A DNA stretch of 64,000 nt from Chinchilla lanigera (lineage: Eukaryota > Chordata > Mammalia > Rodentia > Chinchillidae): positions 3,177,481 to 3,241,480 of the forward strand of contig NW_004955437.1 of assembly GCF_000276665.1 (NCBI RefSeq). The letters are read 5' to 3'. The notes beneath the pieces are model-generated. The model searched no databases. It was not told the origin of the DNA and was given only the letters and a program-made list of their open reading frames with translations. Positions 1-40,697 of the stretch are shown here, in pieces. The stretch's first letter is position 1. Each line of letters opens with the position of its first letter. A program made the position numbers and the translations under genes.

Positions 1-540
1 TGTGATCAGTTTGATCACAGCCCCACATCCCAAGAAAGCCCTCACACCTCTCGCAAGATCTTTCTTCTTTCCCCTACAGAGCAAGGCCAGGGGGCGCAGA
101 CCTTGTGAAAGGGGTCAGGAGGCAGTGCCGGTGGTTGGGGGACATTGCTCCTTCAACACCATCTGCCCCTACTTGAACAGATCCTGGGATCCCCCGTAGT
201 TGAGGGGATGAAGGGTTAAGGTTGGGCCCACCTCTGGAAGCCGTGGGTGCAGGCTTGGAGGAGTGTGCTTGTGCCTTGTGCCTTGGTGCTTACACACATC
301 GGCATGGTTCTGTGGGTTAGCTTTTCAGAAGTGTGTACACGTGTATCCACGTCTGTCTGGGAAGCGCGGCTCAGAGGACTTACCTCCAAGGTCCTAACTG
401 CCCTGGAGCTACCAGATTTAGCAGGAGAAGGCCACTTTCCTCCTCAAAGTAGACTCAGATCTAGGTTTGGGATAGAGTCCAGAGGACGGGGTGAGATGGA
501 GGTAAGAGCTGGGAAGACGTGACTTGGCCGGAGTCGGGGG
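1..540. other. Upstream flank of SCUBE3, no gene seen
   Basis: Unique-looking sequence of moderate GC content. Short open frames here have no recognisable protein features. No SINE or other repeat is obvious. It may hold distal SCUBE3 promoter elements, but none can be named from sequence. Confidence 0.4.
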
Positions 541-848
541 CCATCTGTTTGGAAGTGCTCAGTGGCTGTGCCCCGCGTCTCGAGCTGTGTCGTGGGCACG
601 CCCGAGCGCCCGTGCATCCACCTCTGCCACAGCCTCCTCGACCCCTCGCGCCCTCTTTGTCTCCCGGCAGAGGTGTGCGTGAAAACCTGCGCCGCTCGCA
701 CCCTTGCTCCCCCGCTCTCCGGGCGGCAGGCAGAGAGGACGAGCCGCAGCTCGGTGCTGTTTGGTCTGGAGCCGAGCGGGGCTTGCATTGATCCATTGAT
801 TGTGCGCGGTCTGCGCCTGACCTCCCTGCTCCCGGGGAAGCCGTCTCC

Positions 849-1328
849 ATGGAGACCGGGCCCGCTCCCCCAGCGCCGGATTGTAAATTCCTGCAGGCAG
901 CGGCCCGGCAGCCTGGGGAGGGGGCCGCCGCGCCCGGGCGCGCAGAGGGAGCGGCCGCCACGCCGAGGCCCCAATTGAAAGAAGAAGAAAAAAAGGAGGT
1001 GGTGGAGGAGGAGGAGGCGGGGGAGGAGGAAGAAAACGAAAAGGAGCGAGGAGAGGAGGAGAAAGAAGAGGAGGAGGAGAAAGGGGAAGAAAAAGAGACG
1101 GAGCCCGAGAGACGAAGCAAGAGCGAGAGGAAGAAAGAGAGGCAGAAAGGGCGTGTTTCTGCGCCGCGTTTCCCCTCCCCTTTCTCAGGTCCCTCGCTCC
1201 GGCTCAGCGCTCTCTGGCTGCAGCTCCCTCCGGCGCAGCTGGGAATCCGGTGGGATTCCGGGCTCGGAGAGGGCGCGGGCTCCCTGCAGTCAGCTGCGCC
1301 GGGCGCCCCCGGCCTCGCTGCGCTCTGA
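849..1328 (+). other. Candidate glutamate-rich upstream ORF
   Basis: An ATG at 849 (G at +4, T at -3) opens a 159-codon frame that stops at 1326-1328, ahead of the SCUBE3 ATG. Its middle is almost all Glu, Lys and Gly because it reads through the purine-rich tract at about 975-1150. If transcription starts upstream of 849 this would be a long uORF. The amino-acid make-up is what a purine tract gives by chance, so I do not call it a protein gene. Confidence 0.15.
975..1150 (+). repeat. Purine-rich (GGA/GAA/GAG) low-complexity tract
   Basis: About 175 bases consisting almost only of G and A on the + strand, mainly GAGGAGGAG, GAAGAAG and AAAGAGA runs. It sits in the CpG-rich region upstream of SCUBE3. 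Such tracts can form triplex or G-rich structures; that is general knowledge, not shown here. Confidence 0.85.
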
Positions 1329-1404
1329 GCCTCGCTCTCCCCGACGTCCGGCCGGGAGCAGCGGGCAGCATCGCGAGCCTCCCGCCCAAGGCGCCGCGCC
1401 CCGC

Positions 1405-1504
1405 NNNNNNNNNNNNNNNNNNNNNNNNNNNNNNNNNNNNNNNNNNNNNNNNNNNNNNNNNNNNNNNNNNNNNNNNNNNNNNNNNNNNNNNNNNNNNNNN
1501 NNNN
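1405..1504. other. Assembly gap (100 N)
   Basis: Exactly 100 N, the customary size for a gap of unknown length. It lies in very GC-rich sequence 78 bases upstream of the SCUBE3 start codon, so part of the 5' UTR may be missing. Every open frame that spans it is unreliable. Confidence 0.99.
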
Positions 1505-32567
<31,063 letters not shown>

Positions 32568-32731
32568 TGCCCACGTGCTCGGAGACCCAGCTTCCAGAGC
32601 CCTCAGACGCCTCAGTCCTCAGAGCGGGCAGCCGCTACCCTCAGACAAGGAATGAGTCCTCTTTTTCTTTCCGGAGGAAAAATATCACTACACAGACCAG
32701 GCACTCTCTTTTTCTGTCTTTCTAGTTTCCT

Positions 32732-32735
<4 letters not shown>

Positions 32736-32775
<40 letters not shown>

Positions 32776-32793
32776 TCTGTGTGTGTGTGTGTG

Positions 32794-32824
<31 letters not shown>

Positions 32825-32826
32825 CT
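32736..32826. repeat. SCUBE3: (TG)n(TC)n compound microsatellite in the 3' UTR
   Basis: About 40 bases of TG, a TCTC break, more TG, then a TC run with interruptions. On the sense strand it would give a GU-rich then UC-rich mRNA segment. Confidence 0.95.
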
Positions 32827-34601
32827 ACCTCTTTCCTATGTGCTTCCTAGAAAAGCCATTCTGTGCTGGCTCTACTCCCCTGAGGGGCGAAGGGACAGTA
32901 CTGCCCTCTCCCCTGCCCATCTCACCAGCTCACACTGCTGCCCTGTCAGTTTGAAAGGGTACTTGAGGCCCACATAGGAAGTGGGTCCACCAGGGAATGG
33001 GGAAGGGGAGGAGGGGCTTCTGCCATTATAGGGTTGTGCCTTGCTAGTGAGGAGCCAAAAGGTCCCCTGGCTGTGCTCCCCAGGGAGACTCTTAACAGTG
33101 CGGGGTTCTGCCAAAGAAGCTTTTGACTTACAGGCTTAATGCCAGCACTGGTCTGCTGAGGCACATGGTTTGAGCCTGGGCAGCCCACCCTGCTGGCTTT
33201 CTTGTCTATATAGCTCCTCTCTTTCTTCCCCTACACGTCTGCCTAGGGTAGACTCCATGAGGGTTTACAGATGGCCCACGCCACTGGGCTAGCGGACACC
33301 GCTGAATGAGGAGCAAGCATCACAGGCTTCGCTGTGGCTCCCTGAAAGACTACAGCTCTGCAGGACAGAAAACAGGTTTTAAAGCATTGCTAAAAAAGCA
33401 AAGGTATCGTCTAAAGGACTAAATTACAGAACAATTGGTAGCCAGCCTCAAACACTAATCCCTTTTCTTGTCTCCCCTGGCCCAGCCATGCCCTCACCCC
33501 ACTCCAGAGCTCCCTGGGGGAGCCCTACTCCTCTTGCTAAGAAACCTGGCTATTGACCATAGCCAGCCTGGGCCTCGGCCCACAGTCATCCTTCCCTTGT
33601 CACCCTAGGTGGCTTGTGGGTGCCACCAAAGAGGACCCTGCTCTGCAGCCAGCCTGGAGCCACCTACCTCTGGCCTCAGGCTGTGGGCAGCAAGAGGAAT
33701 GTGTGCACTTGGCGAGCCTCCTGCCCACCCTGTCCACATCTAATAAGTGCAATCATTTTGAGTCTTTCTATGTTGTCTAGAGGGAGGGGTTTTTGTTTTT
33801 GTTTCCTTTTTCTCTATTAGAACAACCCTATTTATAGCTGCCCAAGAGAGAAGAGTGTATGTATAGAGGGAAAGAATATCAGTTCTGAATCTCATGAACC
33901 CTGAGTGCTGGAGCATCTGATCTGTCTCTTTCATCTGTGGCCACTCAGACCTGTAGGGCCCTTGGCTGGGCCAACCCAGGGCTATGGCTCAGAGGCACCT
34001 GACGTGTAGGACAGTGATTTGGGGGACTGTGTGGAACAGAAAGGAGAGGGACGTGTTTGCTAAACAATCCTGCTGTTGCTATGCCTCTCTGTGGATTCAG
34101 TATGAACCTCATGACTACAGAGGCTCATGAACCTGATCAGTGAGTCTCCTCTCCAGGAAGGGAAAACCTCCATCTTTTTTCCCTGTCTTCATCATGTTTT
34201 CCCCGTGTGCACATGGAAGAGGTCTGGGGCAGACCCTTGGTGATAGGCTGATTCAAGCTCCTGAGGCCACGGCAAGGCTGCAGGAGCCAAGAGTGGGATA
34301 GCTGCCCAGGCACGAAGCTGGTGAAGCGACCAAATGTTTGCCTGACCTTGGCCATTTCCCTCTTACAGTTAGCTTCACACCTGCCTCAACTACTGTTTTT
34401 CAGAAGGAAGAAGAATCAAGTTGAAGCCTAAATCCTACATATACTCCACCCTAATCTAGTTGCTGCCTATAAAATTCTTGTCCATTTGCTCCTTCTACTT
34501 CCGTGGAGCTGTAGTCCTATTTAAAGGCTACCAGCTGACTCCTCGGGTCCAGTTCTAGGGGACTCTCCCAGACTACTGTTCCCCCAGGAGATTCAACACT
34601 A

Positions 34602-34607
34602 AATAAA
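34602..34607 (+). terminator. SCUBE3: Polyadenylation signal AATAAA (proximal)
   Basis: Canonical AATAAA in CTAAATAAAGGAAC, 2,035 bases after the stop codon. The only perfect AATAAA I saw between the stop and the N gap. The downstream region is only weakly GT-rich. Confidence 0.6.
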
Positions 34608-34625
34608 GGAACTTGGGATCACCTC

Positions 34626-36292
34626 TGGCCTCAGGCCACCACAGCAGCCTTGGTCAGTAACATTCACCAGCCAAAACAAGCCTTAGCAGTGGGAAGAAGA
34701 TGGCACAGCTAGATCCCCTGACATCTGAGGATGGAGGGTCTGCTACCTTTGTCTCTCTTGGTCAAAGAGGGCCTCCATAAAGATGTTAAATGGCTGCATC
34801 CAAGCAAAGAAACGGTCCCTTCGTAGGAACCTTTGCACTTGCCAGAAGTGCCGTGAAAACTGCTTGCATCAACTTTGACCATCGTAATTCCTTACCAGAA
34901 GTTAGGATAACTTTCTGATTTTTCTCTTCCATTTTGCATCTTTCCTGGGAGCCCAAATGGGGGTGCCTCTCAAGTCATGCCTTTCAGGGTCTGGCTTCTT
35001 GCTGCCTTCCTTTCCTGGTACACTAAACATAGATACACTTCCTCCAGTTGCTTATTTCATGGCTTGTGGGGCCTGCAAATGAATTTCACAGTATGGAACC
35101 TGTAGACTGCTAGGTTTTTTAAACTAACATCAAGTCAGGTCTTGGTGAGCAGGTGAAGATCTGCTACTGTCCACCACATTTAAAGTCATCCAAGTTAGGG
35201 ATTAAGAATCTAGGCAGAGCTGCTGACTCTAAAGAGGAAACACCTGGGGCATCACACTAGTGGTTACATGGACAGAACAGAGTCAATACTCAGGGACTCT
35301 CCAGGGATGTACAGGTCAGACAAGAGTTTTTAACCAGTGGAGGGAAATGGGAAGATATATATAGGAATCCTTCATGAACTGACCCAGAAGCCTCCCTGCA
35401 GAATTGGGTGTTTGTGGAGCCACAGAACTGCGAGCCCTCATCATTTTAGTACCAAACCTGCCCTGATCTGAGTCTGGGAATGGGAAACCATTTCCTCAAG
35501 TGCTCCAAACACCAAGGGATGCATATCAGAAAGGCACTTACGTCCTGATCAGCACTGCAACTCTTTACTTCTCTTTCTGTATCATCAGACCAGGCCCATC
35601 CCTAAATCTGAGGGAATTCTCAGAGTCAGGAGAAAACTGACCACAGCCTGGACTTGAGCAGCCCACCCTAGGTCTAGAAATCCCCCAAAAGCTCATCACT
35701 GAGCTCTGTCTGCTCTGACTTGGCCAGTATGATGCTGTGGAGACTAGGATCTGTGCCTAAAGGTCAATATCTAGTCCTGGTCTTTGGCCCCAGTGAAACT
35801 TTTTATGTCCCAGAAGTGTTCTCGTCGTTTCACGACGCATGTTTGAGGTGACTCTGGAATGGATTAGGAAATCACATCTCAATGTCACAGCATGTTACAG
35901 AGCCTTCAGATGTTTGTTTTTGCTGCTTTACCTCAATATGACAGCCTCAAACTAGGGAGATAGAAACAATGTATAACTGGCTATCTGCAGAAAATACTTT
36001 CCTGTTTCTTTCTTAAGCACAGCAGGAGAAAAGTGGAAACAAAGGCCGAGGGTTTCTTTCAATTTGGCCTGTTTCAAAGGTAGCACACCTTGTCCCTGGG
36101 CCATTATTTGGACTAGGAATTCCTCAAGAAAATACGGTGATTAGAGTGAAATAGACCCCCCAGTACTCTTACCAGCTTATCTAGGTAACACAGACTGTAG
36201 CAGTTTAGACAAATTAAAAACTTTGTTCTTCTGTGTGAGTTGAACTGAAGTTTCAGAGCATAATATCACCATGTGGGAGGCTGTTTTTTTTT
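34626..36292 (+). other. SCUBE3: Possible distal SCUBE3 3' UTR
   Basis: About 1.7 kb of unique, SINE-free sequence continuing smoothly from the 3' UTR, unlike the SINE-dense sequence after the gap. This, and ATTAAA at 36213, suggest a longer transcript form. Inference only. Confidence 0.45.
36213..36218 (+). terminator. SCUBE3: Candidate distal polyadenylation signal ATTAAA
   Basis: ATTAAA in CAAATTAAAAAC, followed 10-25 bases later by a T/GT-rich stretch (TTGTTCTTCTGTGTGAGTTG), the usual layout of a cleavage site. It would give a 3' UTR of about 3.7 kb. Confidence 0.45.
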
Positions 36293-36927
36293 NNNNNNNN
36301 NNNNNNNNNNNNNNNNNNNNNNNNNNNNNNNNNNNNNNNNNNNNNNNNNNNNNNNNNNNNNNNNNNNNNNNNNNNNNNNNNNNNNNNNNNNNNNNNNNNN
36401 NNNNNNNNNNNNNNNNNNNNNNNNNNNNNNNNNNNNNNNNNNNNNNNNNNNNNNNNNNNNNNNNNNNNNNNNNNNNNNNNNNNNNNNNNNNNNNNNNNNN
36501 NNNNNNNNNNNNNNNNNNNNNNNNNNNNNNNNNNNNNNNNNNNNNNNNNNNNNNNNNNNNNNNNNNNNNNNNNNNNNNNNNNNNNNNNNNNNNNNNNNNN
36601 NNNNNNNNNNNNNNNNNNNNNNNNNNNNNNNNNNNNNNNNNNNNNNNNNNNNNNNNNNNNNNNNNNNNNNNNNNNNNNNNNNNNNNNNNNNNNNNNNNNN
36701 NNNNNNNNNNNNNNNNNNNNNNNNNNNNNNNNNNNNNNNNNNNNNNNNNNNNNNNNNNNNNNNNNNNNNNNNNNNNNNNNNNNNNNNNNNNNNNNNNNNN
36801 NNNNNNNNNNNNNNNNNNNNNNNNNNNNNNNNNNNNNNNNNNNNNNNNNNNNNNNNNNNNNNNNNNNNNNNNNNNNNNNNNNNNNNNNNNNNNNNNNNNN
36901 NNNNNNNNNNNNNNNNNNNNNNNNNNN
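36293..36927. other. Assembly gap (635 N)
   Basis: 635 N, starting right after a T-run. Its length is not the standard 100, so it may be a sized gap. The T-run suggests that a SINE poly-T is involved. Open frames over it are meaningless. Confidence 0.99.
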
Positions 36928-37640
36928 TTAGAGTATTGTTCCTCCCCACCACAGTATAGCTCCCAAAAGCTGGCCAGACCACAGGTGGTTCAGACACCTC
37001 CCTGGTTAAGACGTCCCACCTCTAACACTGAGGGTCATCCCACAGTATTGCTTTTATATAATATATTCTTGGCCACCAAAGAGACTATGTCATCACTACT
37101 CCTACAGAGCATAGGAAAGCAATCTTTAATCTCTTATAAATGAACAGTCCCAATTTCTAGGCTCAGAGATGATAGGCAAGTTAATACAATTATGTAAAAC
37201 ACTGACATGAAATTTTATTGGCTCTAATATCTATATTATATATACATTTATGAGTATGACTTGAGGAACAGGAAAAAAAATTATCTGACCAGAAAATACA
37301 TTGGGCTGGCCTACCAGAATCTTGAACTTCCTCTTACTAGCATTTATAATGAAGATAGATGCATTCATTCCACAATTACCAATCTCTTATATGCCAGTCA
37401 GTACACATTTGGCTATCATAGCTTGAAGAAAATAGCTCTGTTCAAGGTCCACACTCTGGAACTTTCTGATTATAGCTGATGTTCCCACAATGATCTCAAA
37501 AGCAGGAGCAATTGGCTTTTGTACTCTGTTTGTCGTCTTTTAAAATGTTTAATTCTACTTCCTACTAGCAAAGAATGACATTGTTTGCTAGCTTCTCAGC
37601 CCCATTGTTTCTTATCAAATCTTTTTTAAAACACATAAGA
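36928..37640. other. AT-rich intergenic sequence, nothing recognised
   Basis: No SINE signature, gene or long credible open frame. Could be an old LINE or LTR remnant, but no landmark is clear. Confidence 0.4.
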
Positions 37641-37757
37641 GGGGCTGGGGATTTAGCTCAGCGGCAAAGCGCCTGCCTGGCAAGTGCGAGGTCGTGAGTT
37701 CGGTTCCCGGTACCGGAGAAAAACCAAAAAAAAAACAAACAAACAAAAAAAAAAAAC
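37641..37757 (+). mobile_element. ID SINE, young-looking
   Basis: GGGGCTGGGGATTTAGCTCA, GCCTGCCTGGCAAGTGCGAG, GTGAGTTCGGTTCCCGGTAC, then an A-rich tail. CACATAAGA-like target duplications flank it. The A-box and B-box of the tRNA ancestor are intact. Confidence 0.93.
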
Positions 37758-38248
37758 ATAAGAAAGTTTAATCATGAAGTCTAACAAAATTATTGGAGTT
37801 ATTCTTGATTTTTTTAAGACAAGATTCTTATTTCAGTGTTCCCAAAAGTTGAACATTCGTTTGACAAAAGCAGGGCCACATGTTTACCAAGGCGATAACA
37901 TGCCTTTTATCTCATTTCTCAAAAGAGATAGCTTTAGCATTATATCATATGGTCCTATCTTCTTTTTATCACTTACTATGTAAATATTAGTGCTATACAA
38001 TTTTTAATCTTGATGGTTTTTAGTAATTATTTTATAAAGTACCGTTGATAACTTATTTTCCGGTGATTTTTATGTATTCTTCAAGATGAATATTAACATT
38101 TATTCAAATTAAAGAATAAAGTCAGACTTTCCTGACAGTAAGGCTGATTTGGTTTAAAAGGAAGACTGGGTTTGCCAATTCCACAAATGGCATATGTTTT
38201 CTATACAATGAATGGTCTGAATCTGCGCTTCAAATGTTTAACAAAATG
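37758..38248. other. AT-rich intergenic sequence, nothing recognised
   Basis: No repeat landmark or gene seen between the ID and the next B1. The short open frame here is a chance product of AT-rich DNA. Confidence 0.4.
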
Positions 38249-38382
38249 TAATCCCAGCACTCGGGAGGCTGAGGCAGGAGGATCGTTGTGAGTTCAAGAC
38301 CAGCCTGGGCTACAAAGTGAGCTCAAGGCCAGCCTAAACTGCATAGCAAGACTCTGTCTCAAAAAGACAAAACAAAAATTTT
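38249..38382 (+). mobile_element. B1 SINE, 5' truncated
   Basis: TGTAATCCCAGCACTCGGGA, then GGGCTACAAAGTGAGCTCAA and GCATAGCAAGACTCTGTCTC with an A-rich tail. TTTAACAAAATG flanks both ends as the target duplication. Confidence 0.92.
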
Positions 38383-38451
38383 TTTAACAAAATGATCTTG
38401 AAAGTATGTAATGATAAAAAAAGTTTATCAAAAAAATTAAAAGGTTATATT

Positions 38452-38555
38452 GGCTGGCATTGTAATGCACGCTTTTAATCCCAGCAAATTTTAAGACCAG
38501 CCTGGGCAACTCAGCAATTTAGCAAGACCTTGTCTCAAAATTTAAAAAAATAAAA
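38452..38555 (+). mobile_element. B1-like SINE, diverged
   Basis: TGGCTGGCATTGTAATGCAC, AGACCAGCCTGGGCAACTC and AGCAAGACCTTGTCTCAAAA. Confidence 0.75.
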
Positions 38556-38557
38556 AA

Positions 38558-38620
38558 AGGTTGAGGATGTAGGTCAGGGCAAACCTGGGTTCCACACCCT
38601 GCGCCACACAAAAAAATTTT
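38558..38620 (+). mobile_element. ID-like SINE, deleted copy
   Basis: GGTTGAGGATGTAGGTCAGG and CCTGGGTTCCACACCCTG with an A-rich end; the middle is missing. Confidence 0.6.
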
Positions 38621-38679
38621 AAAAAATGAAAACAATTGACAAAGAAGTATGGAATACAGTATCTGTTTAACAAAGTATC

Positions 38680-38780
38680 TTACTGGAGGTATACCTCAGG
38701 GGCAAAGCACTTGCCTGGCAAGTGTGAGGTCCTGAGTTCAATTCCCAGTACCAACAAACAAACAAACAAAACAAGAAACA
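38680..38780 (+). mobile_element. ID SINE
   Basis: GGAGGTATACCTCAGGGGCA, TGCCTGGCAAGTGTGAGGTC, GAGTTCAATTCCCAGTACC and a (CAAA)n tail. AACAAAGTATCT flanks both sides. Confidence 0.9.
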
Positions 38781-39340
38781 AAGTATCTCTCAGTGAAAAG
38801 GTAAGAGGTAATATCATTTTTCATAAAACTAAAACTGAGATTCTAATGACTGCTATATCCTTTTGCAAGTTGGGTGGTTTCCAATTCTTTGCTTTTAGTA
38901 AAATCAAAGAAAAATCTCTTTGACAGTATTTAATAATAGAGCACATTGTAACTATTGGTATATAATTTGGAAGTTCAAAGACTTAAAGAATATCATTGTA
39001 AAATATATCTTTCTTTCCTAATTATGTGAACAAGGTTTCTTAACACTCAAGTCTAGAAAAATTTTAAAATCCTGTAGAGAATTGGAAGTACGTTTTATCT
39101 CCTTCTAGTGTCAAGTAATATTCACCATATTACTCATTAAGAGGTACATGAAAACTAACCCTTTTAGGATTCACAAGTTATAAAAATGCATAATATATGT
39201 GTTGTTTAGTAAATCGTATACTAATAATTACAGGAAGTGGATGAATTAGGAATTGAAGAAGAAAGGGAGTCTGTAAAATTTCCATTAAGGAAGAGTTTGC
39301 CCAAATCCAGTGTTTGTAAATGTTTCAAATTTACTTTCTT
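38781..39340. other. AT-rich intergenic sequence, nothing recognised
   Basis: AT-rich, no landmark of a SINE, LINE or gene that I can name. Confidence 0.4.
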
Positions 39341-39380
39341 GGGTTGGGGATATACCTCAGTGGCTCAAGTGCCTGTCAGT
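39341..39380 (+). mobile_element. ID SINE, 5' half only
   Basis: GGGTTGGGGATATACCTCAG then TGGCTCAAGTGCCTGTCAG; the 3' half is lost. CAAATTTACTTTCTT flanks both sides. Confidence 0.75.
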
Positions 39381-39552
39381 CAAATTTACTTTCTTTAAAA
39401 ATTTTCGCGGGGGGGGGGAGGAAAAGGAGGGGAAGGGGATAAAAAAAATTAAGATGTGCTATGCACGTGTACCAACTCCCCACGAAGAATGTAATCATTA
39501 TGTGCTGCAAACATATACTAATAAAAATATAAAATTATTTTAAAAATACTTT

Positions 39553-39680
39553 TAGCGCGGTATTGTGCACAGCTGTAATCCCAGCACTCTGGGAAGCTGA
39601 GTCAGGAGGATCACCAAATTCGAGACCATCCTGGGCAACCTACAGACTTAGTGAGACCTTGTCTCAAATAAAAAAATAAA
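39553..39680 (+). mobile_element. B1-like SINE
   Basis: CTGTAATCCCAGCACTCTGG, CATCCTGGGCAACCTACAGA and GAGACCTTGTCTCAAATAAA. Confidence 0.82.
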
Positions 39681-39682
39681 AA

Positions 39683-39912
39683 GGGGCCGGGGATACAGGT
39701 GGGGAACGCCCTGGCTTCAACCCTCACCGAAGGTGGGGAAAAAAAAGTGCTGGGCACCTGACGCACACTTGTAATCCTGGTTACTCCAGAGTCAGTGCCG
39801 GGAGATCCTGTCTGAAAATGTGTAAATCTGAACAAGAGGTCTGGAGATGTAGCTTAGCATAAGGCCCTGGGTTTAATCCCCAGTGCTGCTGCCAAAAATA
39901 TAAAAATAAATT
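39683..39912 (+). mobile_element. Stack of degenerate SINEs (ID, B1, ID)
   Basis: GGGGCCGGGGATACAGG (ID remnant), then TGTAATCCTGGTTACTCCAG (B1 remnant), then GGTCTGGAGATGTAGCTTAG with GGGTTTAATCCCCAGTGC (ID). Each is decayed and joined by A-runs. Confidence 0.7.
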
Positions 39913-40032
39913 TTGGCGGGGGAGGGGGTGGAGGATACAAAAGAAACGAGTCAAAGCCTGAAAGGATGGCGTGGGAAAAGTTCCTCGCTCCATTTCTCCA
40001 GGCACCCAGTTCCTTTATTTTTTAAATGTCTT

Positions 40033-40155
40033 ACGTTGAGACAGGGTCTTGTTACGGCGCTAAGGCTCACCCGCCCCATAGGACTCCAAGCTGTGATCTC
40101 TTGCCTCAGCCTCACCTGCGCGCGGCCATTCCCGCGTGCGCCACCGCGCTCGGTT
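40033..40155 (-). mobile_element. B1-like SINE, CpG-rich, at the edge of the CpG island
   Basis: GAGACAGGGTCTTGTTACGG, TCTTGCCTCAGCCTCACCTG and CGTGCGCCACCGCGCTCGG. Its 3' part keeps many CpGs, unlike the other B1 copies here. Confidence 0.75.
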
Positions 40156-40285
40156 CGGTTCAAGCGCCCCTTTTAAGAAGCAATCTTAACCAGCTCTTCC
40201 ACGCTCCGTATTCATTTATTACATTTATTTATTCTGGAAAGTTCACTCTCCTTTTCATTTTCCCTCAGGTTTCCGAAAACGCCCC

Positions 40286-40290
40286 ATTGG
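40286..40290 (-). promoter_or_regulatory. ZNF76: Inverted CCAAT box (ATTGG)
   Basis: CCCCATTGGCGG, an NF-Y type core in reverse orientation, at the left edge of the CpG island. Short motif; functional use is inferred. Confidence 0.4.
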
Positions 40291-40635
40291 CGGCCCCTCC
40301 CTGCGCGGAGGGGGTACTAACTAACAGGAGGGTTCGGTTTGCGTACCCCGTTGCAAGCCTACCAAGGGGAGCAGCTGGTTTTGAGGCTGCGAGGGGTGCT
40401 GAGCGGAGCGAGAGAGACAGAACCTGAGAGGCCCGTAGGGGCGCCGTCCCTAAGGGCGAGTCCCTCACCGCGCCTCCACACCGTCCTTTCCAACACGGAC
40501 TACCGTTACCTGCAGTTGCGTCCTTCAGAGGTTGGCAAAGCCGGCGCGCTGCGTCCCTACAATCTTCTCCCCTCGGGCCCCTCCGGTACTGCCTCAGGTG
40601 GACCGAACTCCGGAGTCCTCCCGGTGGCTGTCCCA

Positions 40636-40649
40636 GTTGCTATAGCGAC
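40636..40649 (+). promoter_or_regulatory. ZNF76: RFX-type X-box
   Basis: GTTGCTATAGCGAC, an imperfect palindrome (13 of 14 positions agree with the fully palindromic GTTGCTATAGCAAC) fitting the RFX consensus GTNRCY-N(0-3)-RGYAAC with one change. It lies 41 bases before the CRE. Confidence 0.65.
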
Positions 40650-40689
40650 GACGGGCTTGGCGCCGCTCCCGGGCCCCGCCTCGGCGTGA

Positions 40690-40697
40690 TGACGTCA
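40690..40697. promoter_or_regulatory. ZNF76: Perfect CRE (TGACGTCA)
   Basis: TGACGTCA in GATGACGTCACACG, the full palindromic CREB/ATF site. Full CREs in CpG islands tend to lie close to the transcription start. Confidence 0.75.

Larger units (their letters stand above)
32568..34625 (+). other. SCUBE3: SCUBE3 3' UTR (proximal form)
   Basis: Runs from the stop codon to about 20 bases past the AATAAA at 34602. Repeat-free apart from a TG/TC tract at 32736-32826. Extent is inferred from the signal; a longer form may reach about 36240. Confidence 0.7.

Noticed and set aside
444..1120. Minus-strand Ser-rich frame suggesting a divergent gene
   Set aside because: The serine run is only the reverse of the purine tract; there is no start context, domain or splice structure to support it.
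36266..37143. Long frames spanning 36293-36927
   Set aside because: They consist mostly of N and carry no information.
37641..37727. tRNA-like gene: A-box and B-box type sequences in the ID copies
   Set aside because: They carry A-rich tails and target duplications and recur across the window, so they are ID SINEs, not tRNA genes.
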